A stretch of DNA of 64,000 nt from positions 19,344,001-19,408,000 of the forward strand of contig CM082577.2 in the NCBI GenBank assembly GCA_040954595.2. The letters run 5' to 3'. This DNA comes from Balanoglossus misakiensis (lineage: Eukaryota > Hemichordata). Positions within the stretch are counted from its first letter, which is position 1; the number at the start of each line of letters is the position of its first letter. The translations under genes were made by a program, and so were the position numbers. Below, piece after piece: positions 46,180 through 57,587 of this stretch. Below the pieces are notes generated by a model that searched no databases, had not been told where the DNA came from, and was given only the letters and a program-made list of their open reading frames with translations.

Positions 46180-47492
46180 ATATGAAAATGAGCTTGTATT
46201 GAGCTGGACAAATGTGAATTTATAATAGTAGACTTGCTCCAAGTCTATGGGCTTCATTATGTGTAGGGAACGCGTAGGCCCATTGGTCGACGCTACCCGA
46301 AACCACAATCTCAGTCCCAAATTCGAAACTCACCTCACTACCAAAACACGCTCAAGGCAAGCATGCACGCAAAAAGTATTGAAATTTAAAAATCACCAAG
46401 CGACTAGTGGGCTAGTCTAATATAAGAGGAATGTGGTCTGTTTATTTAAGATTGAAATTGAGTAACCCGAGCACCTCCATTTTTGTTGACCCGCGCATGA
46501 ATCACAGACTCGGCCACCCCTCGGATTGATAATCGACGAACCATTGCCAAAGAATGCACAACTATGCGTAATGCATTTGTGCAGCGTATGGCCAGCTGAG
46601 TTGCTGCTTCAGAAGTCAAGTCAATTAGCACAGTCCCATGCGACTGTGTCATTGAGGGAGGAAATTCATCATTTACGAGAGGAAATAAACAAGTACCGGG
46701 TGCCGCGGGTTATGGCGGCAAAACTACAGAAAGTTTGAACTGGCTAACGAGGCAATGATGAAAATCCCTATAACACAACCTGAAGTAGCTGCAATAATTG
46801 TAGCCCTGGTGGGTTGGTTGATCGCTGACGGGGGGCTTGATCGCTGACGGCGCCACGTATGTTTGATACGCCGGATAACGTCAACTGAGTTCTACGCAGG
46901 CTCAGAAAAAATTAGCATAATTCTTGGGTCATGACCTAGATAGATGACGTATTGTGCAGTTGTGTGCAAATACAAAGGAACGGCCAATAGAAACCGTCCC
47001 GCCCCTTCATGTTTTCCAGGACTTTCTGCCAATAAATTTTACTATTAAATGTCAATAATCTGTCAAACTATCCATCTCTGTCTACATTTTTCGCATAATT
47101 AGCTGTATGGGTGGTTCCAAATCCAAAACGCACGAAATTTTGACTTTGCAGTCGTCGAGCCTAGTCCGCGTCAGACAGACGATCCGGCTGGGTGACGACA
47201 TCTGTTTCACAGGTTACGTAAAAAATCGTATTTTAAACAATTTTCTTGAGTTTTACTAGACATTTGGTTTTCAACAAAAGTTTCTTAATCAATTACATTT
47301 TTATTTTATGAATTAGTTCTCTGAGGCTAATTTTATTTTCATTGCTCTCCAGATAAAAGCATTTTTTTTGCGATCGTAAAATTACGTAGGAGACGCCCGT
47401 TGCTAGGGACGCCATTTCATTTTTCGCTGTCAGTGATCGCATTTTGTTGTTTGATAGGGTACTTTCGCTTTATTTTGGGGGTTCGATTTTAG
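46180..47492. other. Flank upstream of the RAG1-like region
   Basis: No confirmed exon. The plus-strand frame at 46526-46738 has a short charged heptad-like stretch (LREEIHHLREEIN) but no family match. An AG acceptor-like sequence TTCGATTTTAG ends at 47492. Confidence 0.4.
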
Positions 47493-48463
47493 GTTGTGAT
47501 AGAAAATAATGATGTTGGTTTAGAATTCCATAGATTTTGTTTGAGTAAATTGTGTAGAATTTGTGGGGGGCTCAGGGCCCAAAGTTCATTGAGTTCATTA
47601 CAAGGAAAATCGCCCAAGCAATGTTCTGTTTATGTCAACGAAATTTTATCTGTTTTGGGGGTTGATATTCGAATGATGAAACAGATCCCTCAAACTTTAG
47701 TTACCTATGTTACAAAAACATATGTAACAATGCAAATTTTTATGGTACCAGTGATCAGTGGGTGGGCCATCCTAGGGTTGGGTCCTGTAGTATATGTGAG
47801 ATGTTTACAAAGTAAGGGTGGGAGACCAAAAAAAATAAAAGGGGAAGGCCACCAACTTATAAGAAAGGGGAGGGGGAATATACTATCAATTCTTGGGAGG
47901 GGTCTATTTTGACAAATGAGGGGTTGGAATATCTAACACAAGCCAGGGCTTCACAGACATTTCATTGGCCAGAAAACTTCAATCCAATGCTTAACTCACT
48001 GAAAATGATGCTAAGCGTAGTGTGTGTTTGTCTTTGTTCAATTGTCCATTGGAAAGTCCTTGTGAACATGTCTTTTGTAGTGAGTGTCTAATCAATGTAT
48101 TCAAAACTGAAAATATGTCGTGTAATCGTTGTCCTTGTTGTAGTCAGTCGGTCTCATGTTTTTCTGTTCGTCCTGCTAAACGTTATTTTCTTAATATTTT
48201 GTGTTCTCTTCCAATGGAATGTCTTAATTGTAAACAAACTGTTGTCCTTGCATGATTCTGTGTCGCAGCATGTCTGTCCCCAAAGCCCAAAGCCTGTCCC
48301 CAATGTCACAAATACTGAAAGTACAATTACCGCCAATATTTTACAAAGGCCTCCAGACTTGCCACTCACTCCCGCATTGGAAAAGGTGACAACTCATCTT
48401 CTTAAAACAAAACTTCACCAGTCAACTGATGGTAAGACTGCTGTTTACAAAACTGGTGGTCCG
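47493..48463 (+). pseudogene. RAG1L: RAG1-like N-terminal region, frameshifted
   Basis: Similarity to the non-core part of vertebrate RAG1, in the same order. CRICG is at 47553-47567. A second Cys pair (YLCYKNIC) lies near 47700 and CSIC at 47786-47797. A basic RGRPP stretch follows near 47843. The RING core CEHVFCSEC is at 48061-48087 with CPCC at 48130-48141, then KRYFLNILCSLPMECLNC and a His-rich second half (48251-48277). Human RAG1 has CRICG, CDIC, CKHVFCRVC, CPSC and FLSVLNSLMVKC in these places. The frame changes near 47683, 48045 and 48250, and TAA interrupts at 47813. A GTGAGT donor follows at 48464. RAG1-like proteins are transposases or their domesticated relatives; the DDE core is absent here. 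An N-RAG-type gene is the alternative. Confidence 0.85.
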
Positions 48464-49106
48464 GTGAGTTTCACTTTCAATATCATAATCATAATTGCGT
48501 GTATGGCATGTTTACATTAAAAAAAAACATTATTGGTCAGTTGGGGGCCGGCAAGTTGTGTCATCGGTTTTCAAAATCAGGTGAAGTGTATAGTGTTGGG
48601 CCTATGTTATCTAAGATATCTAGTGGTGTTGAGTAGCCGTCACATGGAGGACACAAGATATTTAGGGGCCCAGATACGGTATTAATTACCGTTTTTAGGT
48701 ACCAAAGTCGCTCATGTCGGAGGACTATAGGCGTCTATCAATGTCATTTATTTGGTCATCTTTGAAGAGTTTGATTAATTGTTTTTTCACAGCGAATTAC
48801 GTTCTCAGCTGGGTGATCGTGTCATACCTTGTCTCTCTCTCTATACTCTACGCGCTCTCAACTACGGGGCGACCTGTGCCTTCAAGGCCCTGAAAAAACA
48901 ACCTATCCACGAGCGATAGATTGAAATGTGTTATCATAGGCACTGAAATTTATCTTACTCACCTAACCGACCTGCGAACGAATGGGAAAAAACGACGTTT
49001 TTCATGTCGACCCCAGTCAAATTCAATACATGGCCGGAAGTACTAGGTATAACTAGCCATTTAAATGGACCAGGCCCTGTAATGAACACCCATTGCCTGG
49101 CCATGA
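48464..49106. other. Downstream of the RAG1-like region; no core exon found
   Basis: No RAG1 catalytic-core or RAG2-like sequence. 48563-48585 (CATCGGTTTTCAAAATCAGG) matches the edge of the inverted-repeat family at 28585. Confidence 0.5.
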
Positions 49107-49228
49107 GGGCCATAGCGGCCGTTTATTACACCCGAGGGGCTGTGAGTTACCAGAATCATATGCTATTTCCCTCGGCCTACGTCTGGTAACTCACAGTCAC
49201 GAGGGGGTAAAAACGGCTGCTATGGCCC
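49107..49228. repeat. 122-bp imperfect palindrome
   Basis: Arms GGGCCATAGC ... GCTATGGCCC, also pairing CTGTGAGTTACCAGA with TCTGGTAACTCACAG. Loop of ~25 bases. Confidence 0.85.
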
Positions 49229-49507
49229 AAATATAGGACAGGCTATAGGTGTTTTATAATAAACCTCATGCTAACAGCTGGGAAAATCTTGCAATTTTCT
49301 CTTGAGGTTGGCAGACGACATCTTCAGCGGTGGCCATAGTGTCAGACGACGCAACGATGATAGACGTGACCGAGTCTGCGCACTCACGCTGGTCATGTGA
49401 CCGGTTTATATTTTTTCTGCTATTTCCCTAGAGGGATTCATAGTCGATTCTATTTTCCTATCACGTGACGGATTCTGGCGAATCACGACACAGTATTAGC
49501 ATGAGGT

Positions 49508-50602
49508 ATATTCACTCTCCCCGATCCCTATATATGGAAGTGCTCATTAATATTCATATAGGGTCAAAGGTACTGAAACTTCACTGAAGTGACCAATCAG
49601 ATGCGTGCGCATATTAATGAGTAGTCAGATGACCTGAAGTCAACTGCAAGTGCCGCGCGACGTTTTAATGTGTTTGTGCACTGTTTCTTCTCCGTCTTTC
49701 TGATCTGATTGCTGATATTCAGGAAAGCGGTTTTCATTGTCATCTTATTGTCTTTGATCAAGCCCTCACTGGCAATTTTAGATAAATGTTAGCTGTCAAT
49801 AACAAGCGAAGTTTTCATGCACGGAGCGGCACCCGACCTTCTGTGTCAATACACGTGTAGTAGTCTAGATCAACGTCATTGACATGAAGTAAAACTGTGT
49901 ACGATCGATGTATACAAGATGAACGCATGTAAAACAGAGGAGACACGGAAAACGTACTTCATAAAATTCTCGCCGATATTTTACATTGGTTTATATAGTT
50001 CGTCAATTGGGTTTATTCAGTGTGATGTCGACATCATTGACACTTCATCGATCAGTACCTGGTTTGCATGGCTTAAGGACTATTCCTTCCTTCCAAAAAC
50101 ATATCTGTGCAGTAAGCGCAGATGCTCTGTCCATGCTTCATGGTACGGATTGGCGCACTTGTGTGTATATCGTCCACCCATGTTCCGATGCCCTACGCCT
50201 ATCACCACAATGACTAACAAAATTGACGCCAAAAGTCCCCATTTTGCAGTATCACTACCTGATGTGATTCTGGAGAAATGTCTTTGTGCTTGGCTGGACC
50301 CATGGCCACGCCGTGATTCACGGTGGCCTCAAACCTCAAAGCAACGGTGAAAATCCAATCGCAATGGTAAACTTGATGCTTCGGGGTCAAAGAATCGATA
50401 TGCCAGCGGGCAAGTATTTTAGCCAACAGAATTTCGTTTTACAGAGTGAGAAACATGGGGTATATAAAAAGACAAAGTACTTGTACACTACGAGCGTAAT
50501 AGCTGCTTTCTGATTGGCCAAAAACTTGTCTGACCTCGAGGGCGCTTTCATTATTAAATATTAATGAGCACTTCCATATATAGGGATTGGGGAGAGTGAT
50601 AT
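49508..50602. mobile_element. Putative DNA transposon with ~45-bp TIRs (1.1 kb)
   Basis: Terminal inverted repeats read ATTCACTCTCCCC and (other end) ATCACTCTCCCC, continuing through CCCTATATATGGAAGTGCTC. The longest internal frame (49919-50350, plus) has no recognisable transposase motif. An F2 fragment abuts the right end. Confidence 0.7.
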
Positions 50603-50725
50603 TATAAAGGCTATTATTACACCGTACTATTGATTGGCTGAGACCGTACCACGTGACATAGAAAAGAACTTGATATTACATGGTTGACAGAGTCTATGGC
50701 CCGTAGGTAGGGGCTACGGGCCGGG
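50603..50725. mobile_element. Fold-back family F2, copy 2 (partial)
   Basis: Matches the last ~130 bp of 45450-45925, including ACCACGTGACA and the GGCCCGTAG / CTACGGGCC hairpin. Confidence 0.75.
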
Positions 50726-51160
50726 GATACGCGCGCGCTGAGAGTATATTGCAGGCTGAGAACAGGTTTTAGGTTCTGCGCATCTTTTCTGCGCATAACA
50801 AACTGTCGTTCAATGGCTTCCTTCACGATCAGTCAACTCCCGCATATATGGCTTCAAAGCGACACACTGGATTAACAGCTGTTCAACTGGACGATATTTT
50901 ACCGCAAACGGACAGTAAATACTAGTACACCAAAGTCGCAACCAACATCGCGGTTTATCTGAGTTTGAAGTAGTACACTGTACAGCGAGATATTTTAGTT
51001 CACTGCAACCAGCATCGTACGAAATGGACGCAACCCTCTATGCTGTGTGTGGTCAAATGTTCGGTATAATAAAATTAATAAGACATGTCATGCTCGGGCA
51101 ATATCATGATCTTTGGCCTGCCCTCATGATATTGCCCTCGCTAACATGTGTTATTATTTA
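50726..51160. other. Unassigned; short palindrome at its end
   Basis: Contains GGGCAATATCATGA / TCATGATATTGCCC at about 51096-51136, flanked by ACATGT and ACATGTG. M1 copy 3 is inserted just after it. Confidence 0.5.
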
Positions 51161-51169
51161 ACTATGATA

Positions 51170-51597
51170 TAGCCCGGAAGACCAGGGCGTCGATCTAGAA
51201 TACAACGCCCGGGACAGTCTAGTAATGTCCTGCTGAGCTGAAAGATTGTAGCCCTGGCAACGATCAGGGTCACTTTAATGGATAACGAATGATCTATCAA
51301 ATGTTGACGGGCGCCAGTGGTTGGATGATATAATTAAGATACTAGTAGCTTGGGTATGAATATTCATACACCTTTAAAACCACTCCCACATCCCGTCGCA
51401 GGAATTTCACACATAGGGTGCTTTGACTCCACCTCTATTTCCTTATTTAGAATGCGATGATGTCATTTGGTTTACATTGAGTGACGAATTAGCTTACACG
51501 CAAGATTTACCACCCGTGTCGTTCTGCGCTCAGAATTCTGTGCGTAAATAGAGACTGTCCCCGGGCGTTTCTTTTCGACGCCCTGGTCTCCGGGCTA
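51170..51597. mobile_element. MITE family M1, copy 3 (complete)
   Basis: Starts TAGCCCGGAAGACCAGGGC, ends GCCCTGGTCTCCGGGCTA. ACTATGATA is duplicated exactly at 51161-51169 and 51598-51606. 428 bp, no ORF of note. This copy defines the family's ends and its 9-bp target duplication. Confidence 0.9.
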
Positions 51598-51858
51598 ACT
51601 ATGATAGCTCTCATTACTTTAAATACGGTGCTCACAGTCCAAAGGGCCCAGAAGATTTGTAAGTTCCCCGTGGGCCTACAAGCGAAATTGTGCATTTTAA
51701 CAGGCCTCAGGAGGATCCTGCTATTTCAAATACATATTTCCGTTTAGACTAAAACGAATGGCAATTATAGGTTTGATAGTCTCGGTTACCCAGACTCTCT
51801 TACTCTTTCTCTCGTCTCCAGAGGGCGCTGCGCGAGAAAGAGAGTCTGGGATCACTGC

Positions 51859-52028
51859 TGTTATGTTGTGGGTTTACAGAACAACCATCGGATGGACACT
51901 GCTTTAGTGGAACATTAACAACAACTTTAATCGGCCATGTCAGCAACTTACAAAGAACATGGAATCATGGGAGTTACCTGTGACCTCAGGACCGTACCAC
52001 TGTAATACAGGTAAGTATCCTCATAACA
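51859..52028 (-). repeat. Gypsy-3 3' LTR
   Basis: Starts TGTTATGTTG and ends CCTCATAACA on the plus strand (TG...CA). The polypurine tract AAAAAGGGAGA (minus strand) follows at 52029-52039. The partner LTR lies outside the window. Confidence 0.65.
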
Positions 52029-52230
52029 TCTCCCTTTTTTATAACAAATGCAATATAGAAACTGAAAATGCTCTCATGCAACAAAGAGTCAATGATTGTC
52101 CGAATGATTGTCCAACATCAATGTCAGAGTCTTTGTTCAGATAATTGCATATATAATCAGAGTCAATTCAAGCAATTTTGGTCAAACTGGTTTCTGTAAT
52201 GATTTGAGCAAATATCAAATGTCAAAAACT

Positions 52231-52974
52231 TCAAACAACAAAATCATCATATTTCCTCGGTGTAGTGGACTTCCTTCCACTCCTCGTCACGGTGGTTTGT
52301 CGTGCTGGCGCTGACATCAGTTTCACTGTTTTTCTGTCTATGGCTTCAGATGTAAACTGGGTGACATCTGTAGGCGATGTGGAATATTTTCCCTCGCTGA
52401 AACTGCATGGCGGTGAGTATTTCACAGCATCCTGTTGAGGTGGTGGTGAAATGTGTTGTGGCCTAGATGTTTGTGTTTTCTCCTGACTGTGATCTGTTCT
52501 GATGAATCGGCGATTTCTCCAATACAAACGACCGTTGTCAGTCTCAATCAGGTAAGATCGTGGACCAACCTTAGCAACACAGGATCCCTTCTGCCATGGG
52601 TATCTGGGCTGTACTGGCTGCATTCTGACCGAATCTCCTATTTCCAGTTCTGGTAAAGGTCTGGCGTTCTTGTCATATGCTGCCTTTGCTCTCTGCTTCT
52701 TGTGTCTAATGGTGTCTGACACATCATCTGTTACGCGTGGTATCAGCAGTAACTGTGCTGTTGGCATGGTGGTTCTGGTGCGTCTAGACATTAATTTCTG
52801 GACAGGGCTTGCACCATAACTGTCTGGTGTGTTTCTCCATTCAAGGATTGCCATGTGGAGGTCCTTGCCATCACGCTTAGATTTCTTTACAATTTTTTTT
52901 GGCGATCTTCACAGATGACTCCACCTTGCCGTTACTCTGGCTGTAATGAGGCGAGTTGGTGGTGTGTTTCATCG
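52231..52974 (-). pseudogene. Gypsy-3 integrase, C-terminal half
   Basis: The minus strand reads SPHYSQSNGKVESSVKIAKK, the part of the integrase core with the third catalytic residue (Glu). A frame change follows, then a long intact stretch with EWRNTP, SRRTRT, LEIGDSVRMQP, LYWRNRRFIR and TVTRSGR to the stop at 52231. The first two catalytic Asp residues are deleted. Its C-terminal tail is close in style to Gypsy-1. Confidence 0.85.
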
Positions 52975-53692
52975 AGTTTCACTTGAAAGAAACCATCTTT
53001 CGCATCCAGGACTGTGAATACCTTTCCTTTCGCAAGCTTGGGTAGTAACTCATCCACAGTCGGTAGCTGATATTTCGGCCGCTTTATCGCTTTATTTAAG
53101 TCTCTGGGGTCCAAACAAACTCTCAATTTGTTGGGTTTCTGCACTGCTACGAGACTGCTTATCCAATCAGTTGGTTCAGTCACCTTTGTGTTGATACCTA
53201 ACTTCTCCATCTCATCTATTTTCTTTTTCAGCTTGTCTTTCAGCGGAATTGGTACTCTGCGTGGTGCATGCTGGGTCGGCGGAACTGCTGTGTCAATCTG
53301 AATGTGATACTCTCCAGGTAAGCATCCGAGACCATTGAAAACATCATGGTATGTATCCATTATTTTGTCCCATGTGATCGGTTCATACTGCTGATGACCT
53401 TGTAACATGTTCACTGACCTGGGCGTTTGTAGTGATATCCAGCCGTTTCGTATGCATGTGTTGCCATCTATAATTGGCCATGGAGCTTTCTTCAGAATGT
53501 CAAATGTGATGTCACACTTCGGGCCGTTGCCAGTGCTGACTGTCATTGTGTATGTCTCCAATGGAGTGATGACACTGCCGTCATACAGCTTGATTTTCCC
53601 CTTGGGTGGACCTAGGCTGACATTTCCATTCTGTACAATGGTTTGCAGATCTGAATACGACATAGTGCTGCAGGTAGCTCCAGTGTCTAATT
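52975..53692 (-). pseudogene. Gypsy-3 protease and start of RT
   Basis: Protease active site DTGATCSTM is intact at the very edge of the HR-3 insert. It is followed by PWPIIDGNTCIRNGW, DTYHDVFNGLGCLPGEYHI, RVPIPLKDKLKKKI, RVCLDPRDLNKAI and VFTVLDAKDGFFQVKLDE. Immediately after the last motif the sequence jumps to integrase, so the RT catalytic loop and RNase H are missing. Confidence 0.88.
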
Positions 53693-53817
53693 AGGGGACC
53701 AAGTCCCCTTCTGTTATTGCTGGAGTTTTTAGGGCACAAGCCAAGCAGGCTTGTGCCCTATTGGTATTACTGGGGTTTTTCATCTTTAGGGCACAAGCCA
53801 AGCAGGCTTGTGCCCTA
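53693..53817. repeat. Terminal hairpin cassettes of HR-3
   Basis: Hairpin AGGGGAC-CAA-GTCCCCT, spacer TTCTGTTATTGCTGGAG, then two TAGGGCACAAGCC hairpins near 53731-53761 and 53787-53817 with spacer TTGGTATTACTGGGG. Confidence 0.9.
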
Positions 53818-56800
53818 TAGGTATTACTGGGGTTTTTCATCTTTTTTTTTTTTTTTTCTTGTGTAGTTTTTTTGCTCAGGTAGATCTTGAAAATGGCTGA
53901 ACCTACAAATCTCAAACTTGGCACAGTGGTGCAGGCCTATGGGAGCTGGTGCAGTACCTTTGTGAATGTTTAATAAGTCATGTGACCTGATGACCATATA
54001 TGGGCAAAGTTTTCAAATGGGCCTAATTTGCATATGAATGGAGATATCAAAATTCTTTTAGCGATTTTTGCGGTCCATGTGGTCAGTGTCCTACATGCCA
54101 AATGTCAAGGCCGTGGGCCAAGTCCATTTTGAGAAGAAAACTTTTAAATATTATTAGTTTTCCATATTTTTGGATCCAGCCATGGGCCTATACTTTCTAT
54201 AGTTAAGCTATGACGCTATGTCCACGTCTGTGCAATGGTCCTCTACAGTGACTCTCTATTGGCCCGTGAGCAGAATGGGACCACAATAAAAGGCAAAATT
54301 TTGGGCTCACCTGTAACACCTGCTTAATCATTAATTATGTGCATACCTAATTCCAGGCTTACTAATACGGCTAGAGGTTTTGTCCTTATGGGACATGGAC
54401 CAGTATGGGATCAAAATTTTTTGCCCAAATTTTGGGTGACCTTGGGTGACCTTTGACCTACTTTCACATATCTCGGCATCCAGAGCAGGTACAGCTTAGG
54501 TGTTTGGGTGGATGGGACCAAAATAAGAAGCCAGATTTAAGGGTCACCTGTGACACCTGCTTAACTCATTAATTATGTGCATACCTTATTCCAGGCTAGC
54601 CAATAGGGCTAGAGGTTTGATTTTTGTTGAACATGGACCAGTATGGGGTTAAAATTTCTTGCCAAATTTTGGGTGACCTCAGGTGACCTTTGACCTACTT
54701 TACCATATCTCGGCAACCCACTCAGATACAGCCTTGGCATTTGGAGGCATGGAAATCCTAATGGAGCCTTATACTTTACCTCATTAATTATGTGCATATC
54801 TAATTCTAGGCGAACCAATAGGGCTAGAGGTCTGGTTTTTGTTGGACCTGGACTAGTATGGGGTCAAAAAATTTTGCCCAACTTTCGGGTGGCCTCAGGT
54901 GACCTTTGACCTACTTTCCTGTATCTCGGCATCCAGAACAGGTACAGCATTTGTGTTTGGATGGATCGAACTATTAATGGAGTCTTACACTTTACATCAT
55001 TAATTATGCGCATATCTAATTTCAGACAAACCAATAGGGCTAGAGGTCTGGTTTCTGTTGGACCTGGACTAGTATTGGGATCAAAACGTTTGCCCAAATT
55101 TTGGGTGACCACATATGACCTTTGACCTTCGGCTTAAGCTTGTGCCCGTCATAGCTGCTTGCAGCTATATTTAGGGCACAAGCCAAGCAGGCTTGTGCCC
55201 TATTGGTATTACTGGGTTTTTTCTTCTTTTTTTTTTTCTTGTGTCGTTTTTTTGCCCAACAGGATCTTGAAAACGGCTGAACCTACAAATCTCAAACTTG
55301 GCACAGTGGTGCAGGCCTATGAGAGCTGGTGCTGTACCCTCGTGAATGTTTAATAAGTCATGTGACCTGATGACCATATATGGGCAAAGTTTTCAAATGG
55401 GCCTAATTTGCTTATGAATGGAGATATCAAAATTCTTTTAGCGATTTTTGCAGACCATGTGGTCAGTGTCCTACATGCCAAATGTCAAGGCCGTGGGCCA
55501 AGTCTATTTTGAGAAGAAGATTTTTTTATTTTTCATATTTTTGGACCCAGCCATAGGCCTATACTTTCTATAGTTAAGCTATCACGCTATGTCCACGTTG
55601 GCTGTGCAATGGTCCTGTACAGTGACTCTCTATTGGCCCGTGAGCAGAATGGGACCACAATAAAAGGCAAAATTTTGGGCTCACCTGTAACACCTGCTTA
55701 ACTCATTAAATATGTGCATACCTAATTCCAGGCTAACTAATAGGGCTAGAGGTTTTGTTCTTGTGGGACATGGACCAGTATGGGATCAAAAATTTTTGCC
55801 CAAATTTTGGGTGACCACATATGACCTTTGACCTTCGGCTTAAGCTTGGGCCCGTCATCGCTGCTTGCAGCTATATTTTTAGGGCACAAGCCAAGCAGGC
55901 TTGTGCCCTATTGGTATTACTGGGGTTTTTCATCTTTTTTTTTTTTTCTTGTGTAGTTTTTTTGCCCAACAGGATCTTGAAAACGGCTGAACCTACAAAT
56001 CTCAAACTTGGCACAGTGGTGCAGGCCTATGAGAGCTGGTGCAGTACCCTCGTGAATGTTTAATAAGTCATGTGACCTGATGACCATATATGGCCTAATT
56101 TGCATATGAATGGAGATATCAAAATTCTTTTAGCAATTTTTGCGGACCATGTGGTCAGTGTCCTACATGCCAAATGTCAAGGCCGTGGGCCAAGTCTATT
56201 TTGAGAAGAAGATGTTTTTATTTTTCATATTTTTGGACCCAGGCATAGGCCTATACTTTCTATTGTTAAGCTATGACACTATGTCCACGTCGGCTGTGCA
56301 ATGGTCCTGTACAGTGACTCTCTATTGGCCCATGAGCAGAATAGGACCACAATAAAAGGCAAAATTTTGGGCTCACCTGTAACACCTGCTTAACTCATTA
56401 ATTATGTGCATACCTAATTCAAGGCTAACTAATATGGCTAGATGTTTTGTTCTTGTGGGACATGGACCAGTATGGGATCAAAAAATTTTGCCCAAATTTT
56501 GGGTGACCTAAGGTGACCTTTGACCTACTTTCCTATATCTCGGCATCCACAGCAAGTACAGACTTGGCATTTGGAGGGTTGTGACTAAAATTGAAAAGAC
56601 AAAGTTGGGGGTCACCTGTGACACCTGCTTATCTCATAAATTATGTGCATACCTAATTCCAGGCTAGCCAATAGGGCTAGAGGTTTGATTTTTGTTGAAC
56701 ATGGACCAGTATGGGGTTAAAATTTCTTGCCCAATTTTGGGAGACCTCAGGTGACCTTTGACCTACTTTACCATATCTCAGCAACCAGCGCAGATACAGC

Positions 56801-57587
56801 CTTGGCATTTGGAGGCATGGAACTCCTAATGGAGCCTTATACTTTACCTCATTAATTATGTGCATATCTAATTCTAGGTGAACAAATAGGGCTAGAGGAC
56901 TGGTTTTTGTTGGACCTGGACTAGAATGGGGTCAAAATTTTTTGCTCACATTTTGGGTGACCACATATGACCTTTGACCTTCGGCTTAAGCTTGTGCCCG
57001 TCATCGCTGCTTGCAGCTATATTTTTTTTTTTTCTTGTGTAGTTTTTTTGCTCAGGTAGATCTTGAAAACGGCTGAACCTACAAATCTCAAACTTGGCAC
57101 AGTGGTGCAGGCCTATGAGAGCTGGTGCAGTACCTTTGTGAATGTTTAATAAGTCATGTGACCTGATGACCATATATGGGCAAAGTTTTCAAATGGGCCT
57201 AATTTGCATATTAATGGAGATATCAAAATTCTTTTGGCGATTTTTGCGGACCATGTGGTCAGTGTCCTACATGCCAAATTTCAAGGCCCTGGGCCAAGTC
57301 AATTTTGAGAAGAAGATTTTTAAATATTATATTTCATATTTTTTGTACCCAGCCTATACTGTCTTTAGTTAAGGTGTGATGCTATTCCCACATCTGTGCA
57401 ATGGTCCTGTACAGTGACAGTCTATTGGCAGTGAGCAGAATGGGACCAAAATAAAAGGCAGAATTTTGGGCTCACCTGTAACACCTGCTTTACTCATTAA
57501 TTATGTGCATACCTAATTATGGGCTAACTAATAGGGCTAGAGGTTTCGTGCTTGTGGGACATGGACCATTATAGGGTCAAAATTTCA
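53818..57587 (-). repeat. HR-3 units, left part
   Basis: Minus-orientation units. Tails start near 53855, 55225, 55945 and 57035, each with CTTGAAAACGGCTGAACC (or one change), ATTTGCATATGAATGG and GAGAAGAAGA. Hairpin cassettes lie at about 55173 and 55880. DR1-like sites lie near 54450, 54680, 54905, 55118, 55825, 56515, 56753 and 56970. Confidence 0.85.

Noticed and set aside
46446-46738. Coiled-coil protein (LREEIHHLREEIN)
   Set aside because: Too short, no start or splice context, and an overlapping frame on the other strand is equally open.
46955-47045. Possible THAP-type zinc finger start (MTYCAVVCKYKG)
   Set aside because: The frame stops after ~35 codons, and the later Cys-His pair and the C-terminal AVPTIF-type motif of THAP domains were not found.
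49919-50350. 143-codon plus-strand frame as a host gene
   Set aside because: Lies wholly inside a TIR-bounded element, with no recognisable domain and no splice support.
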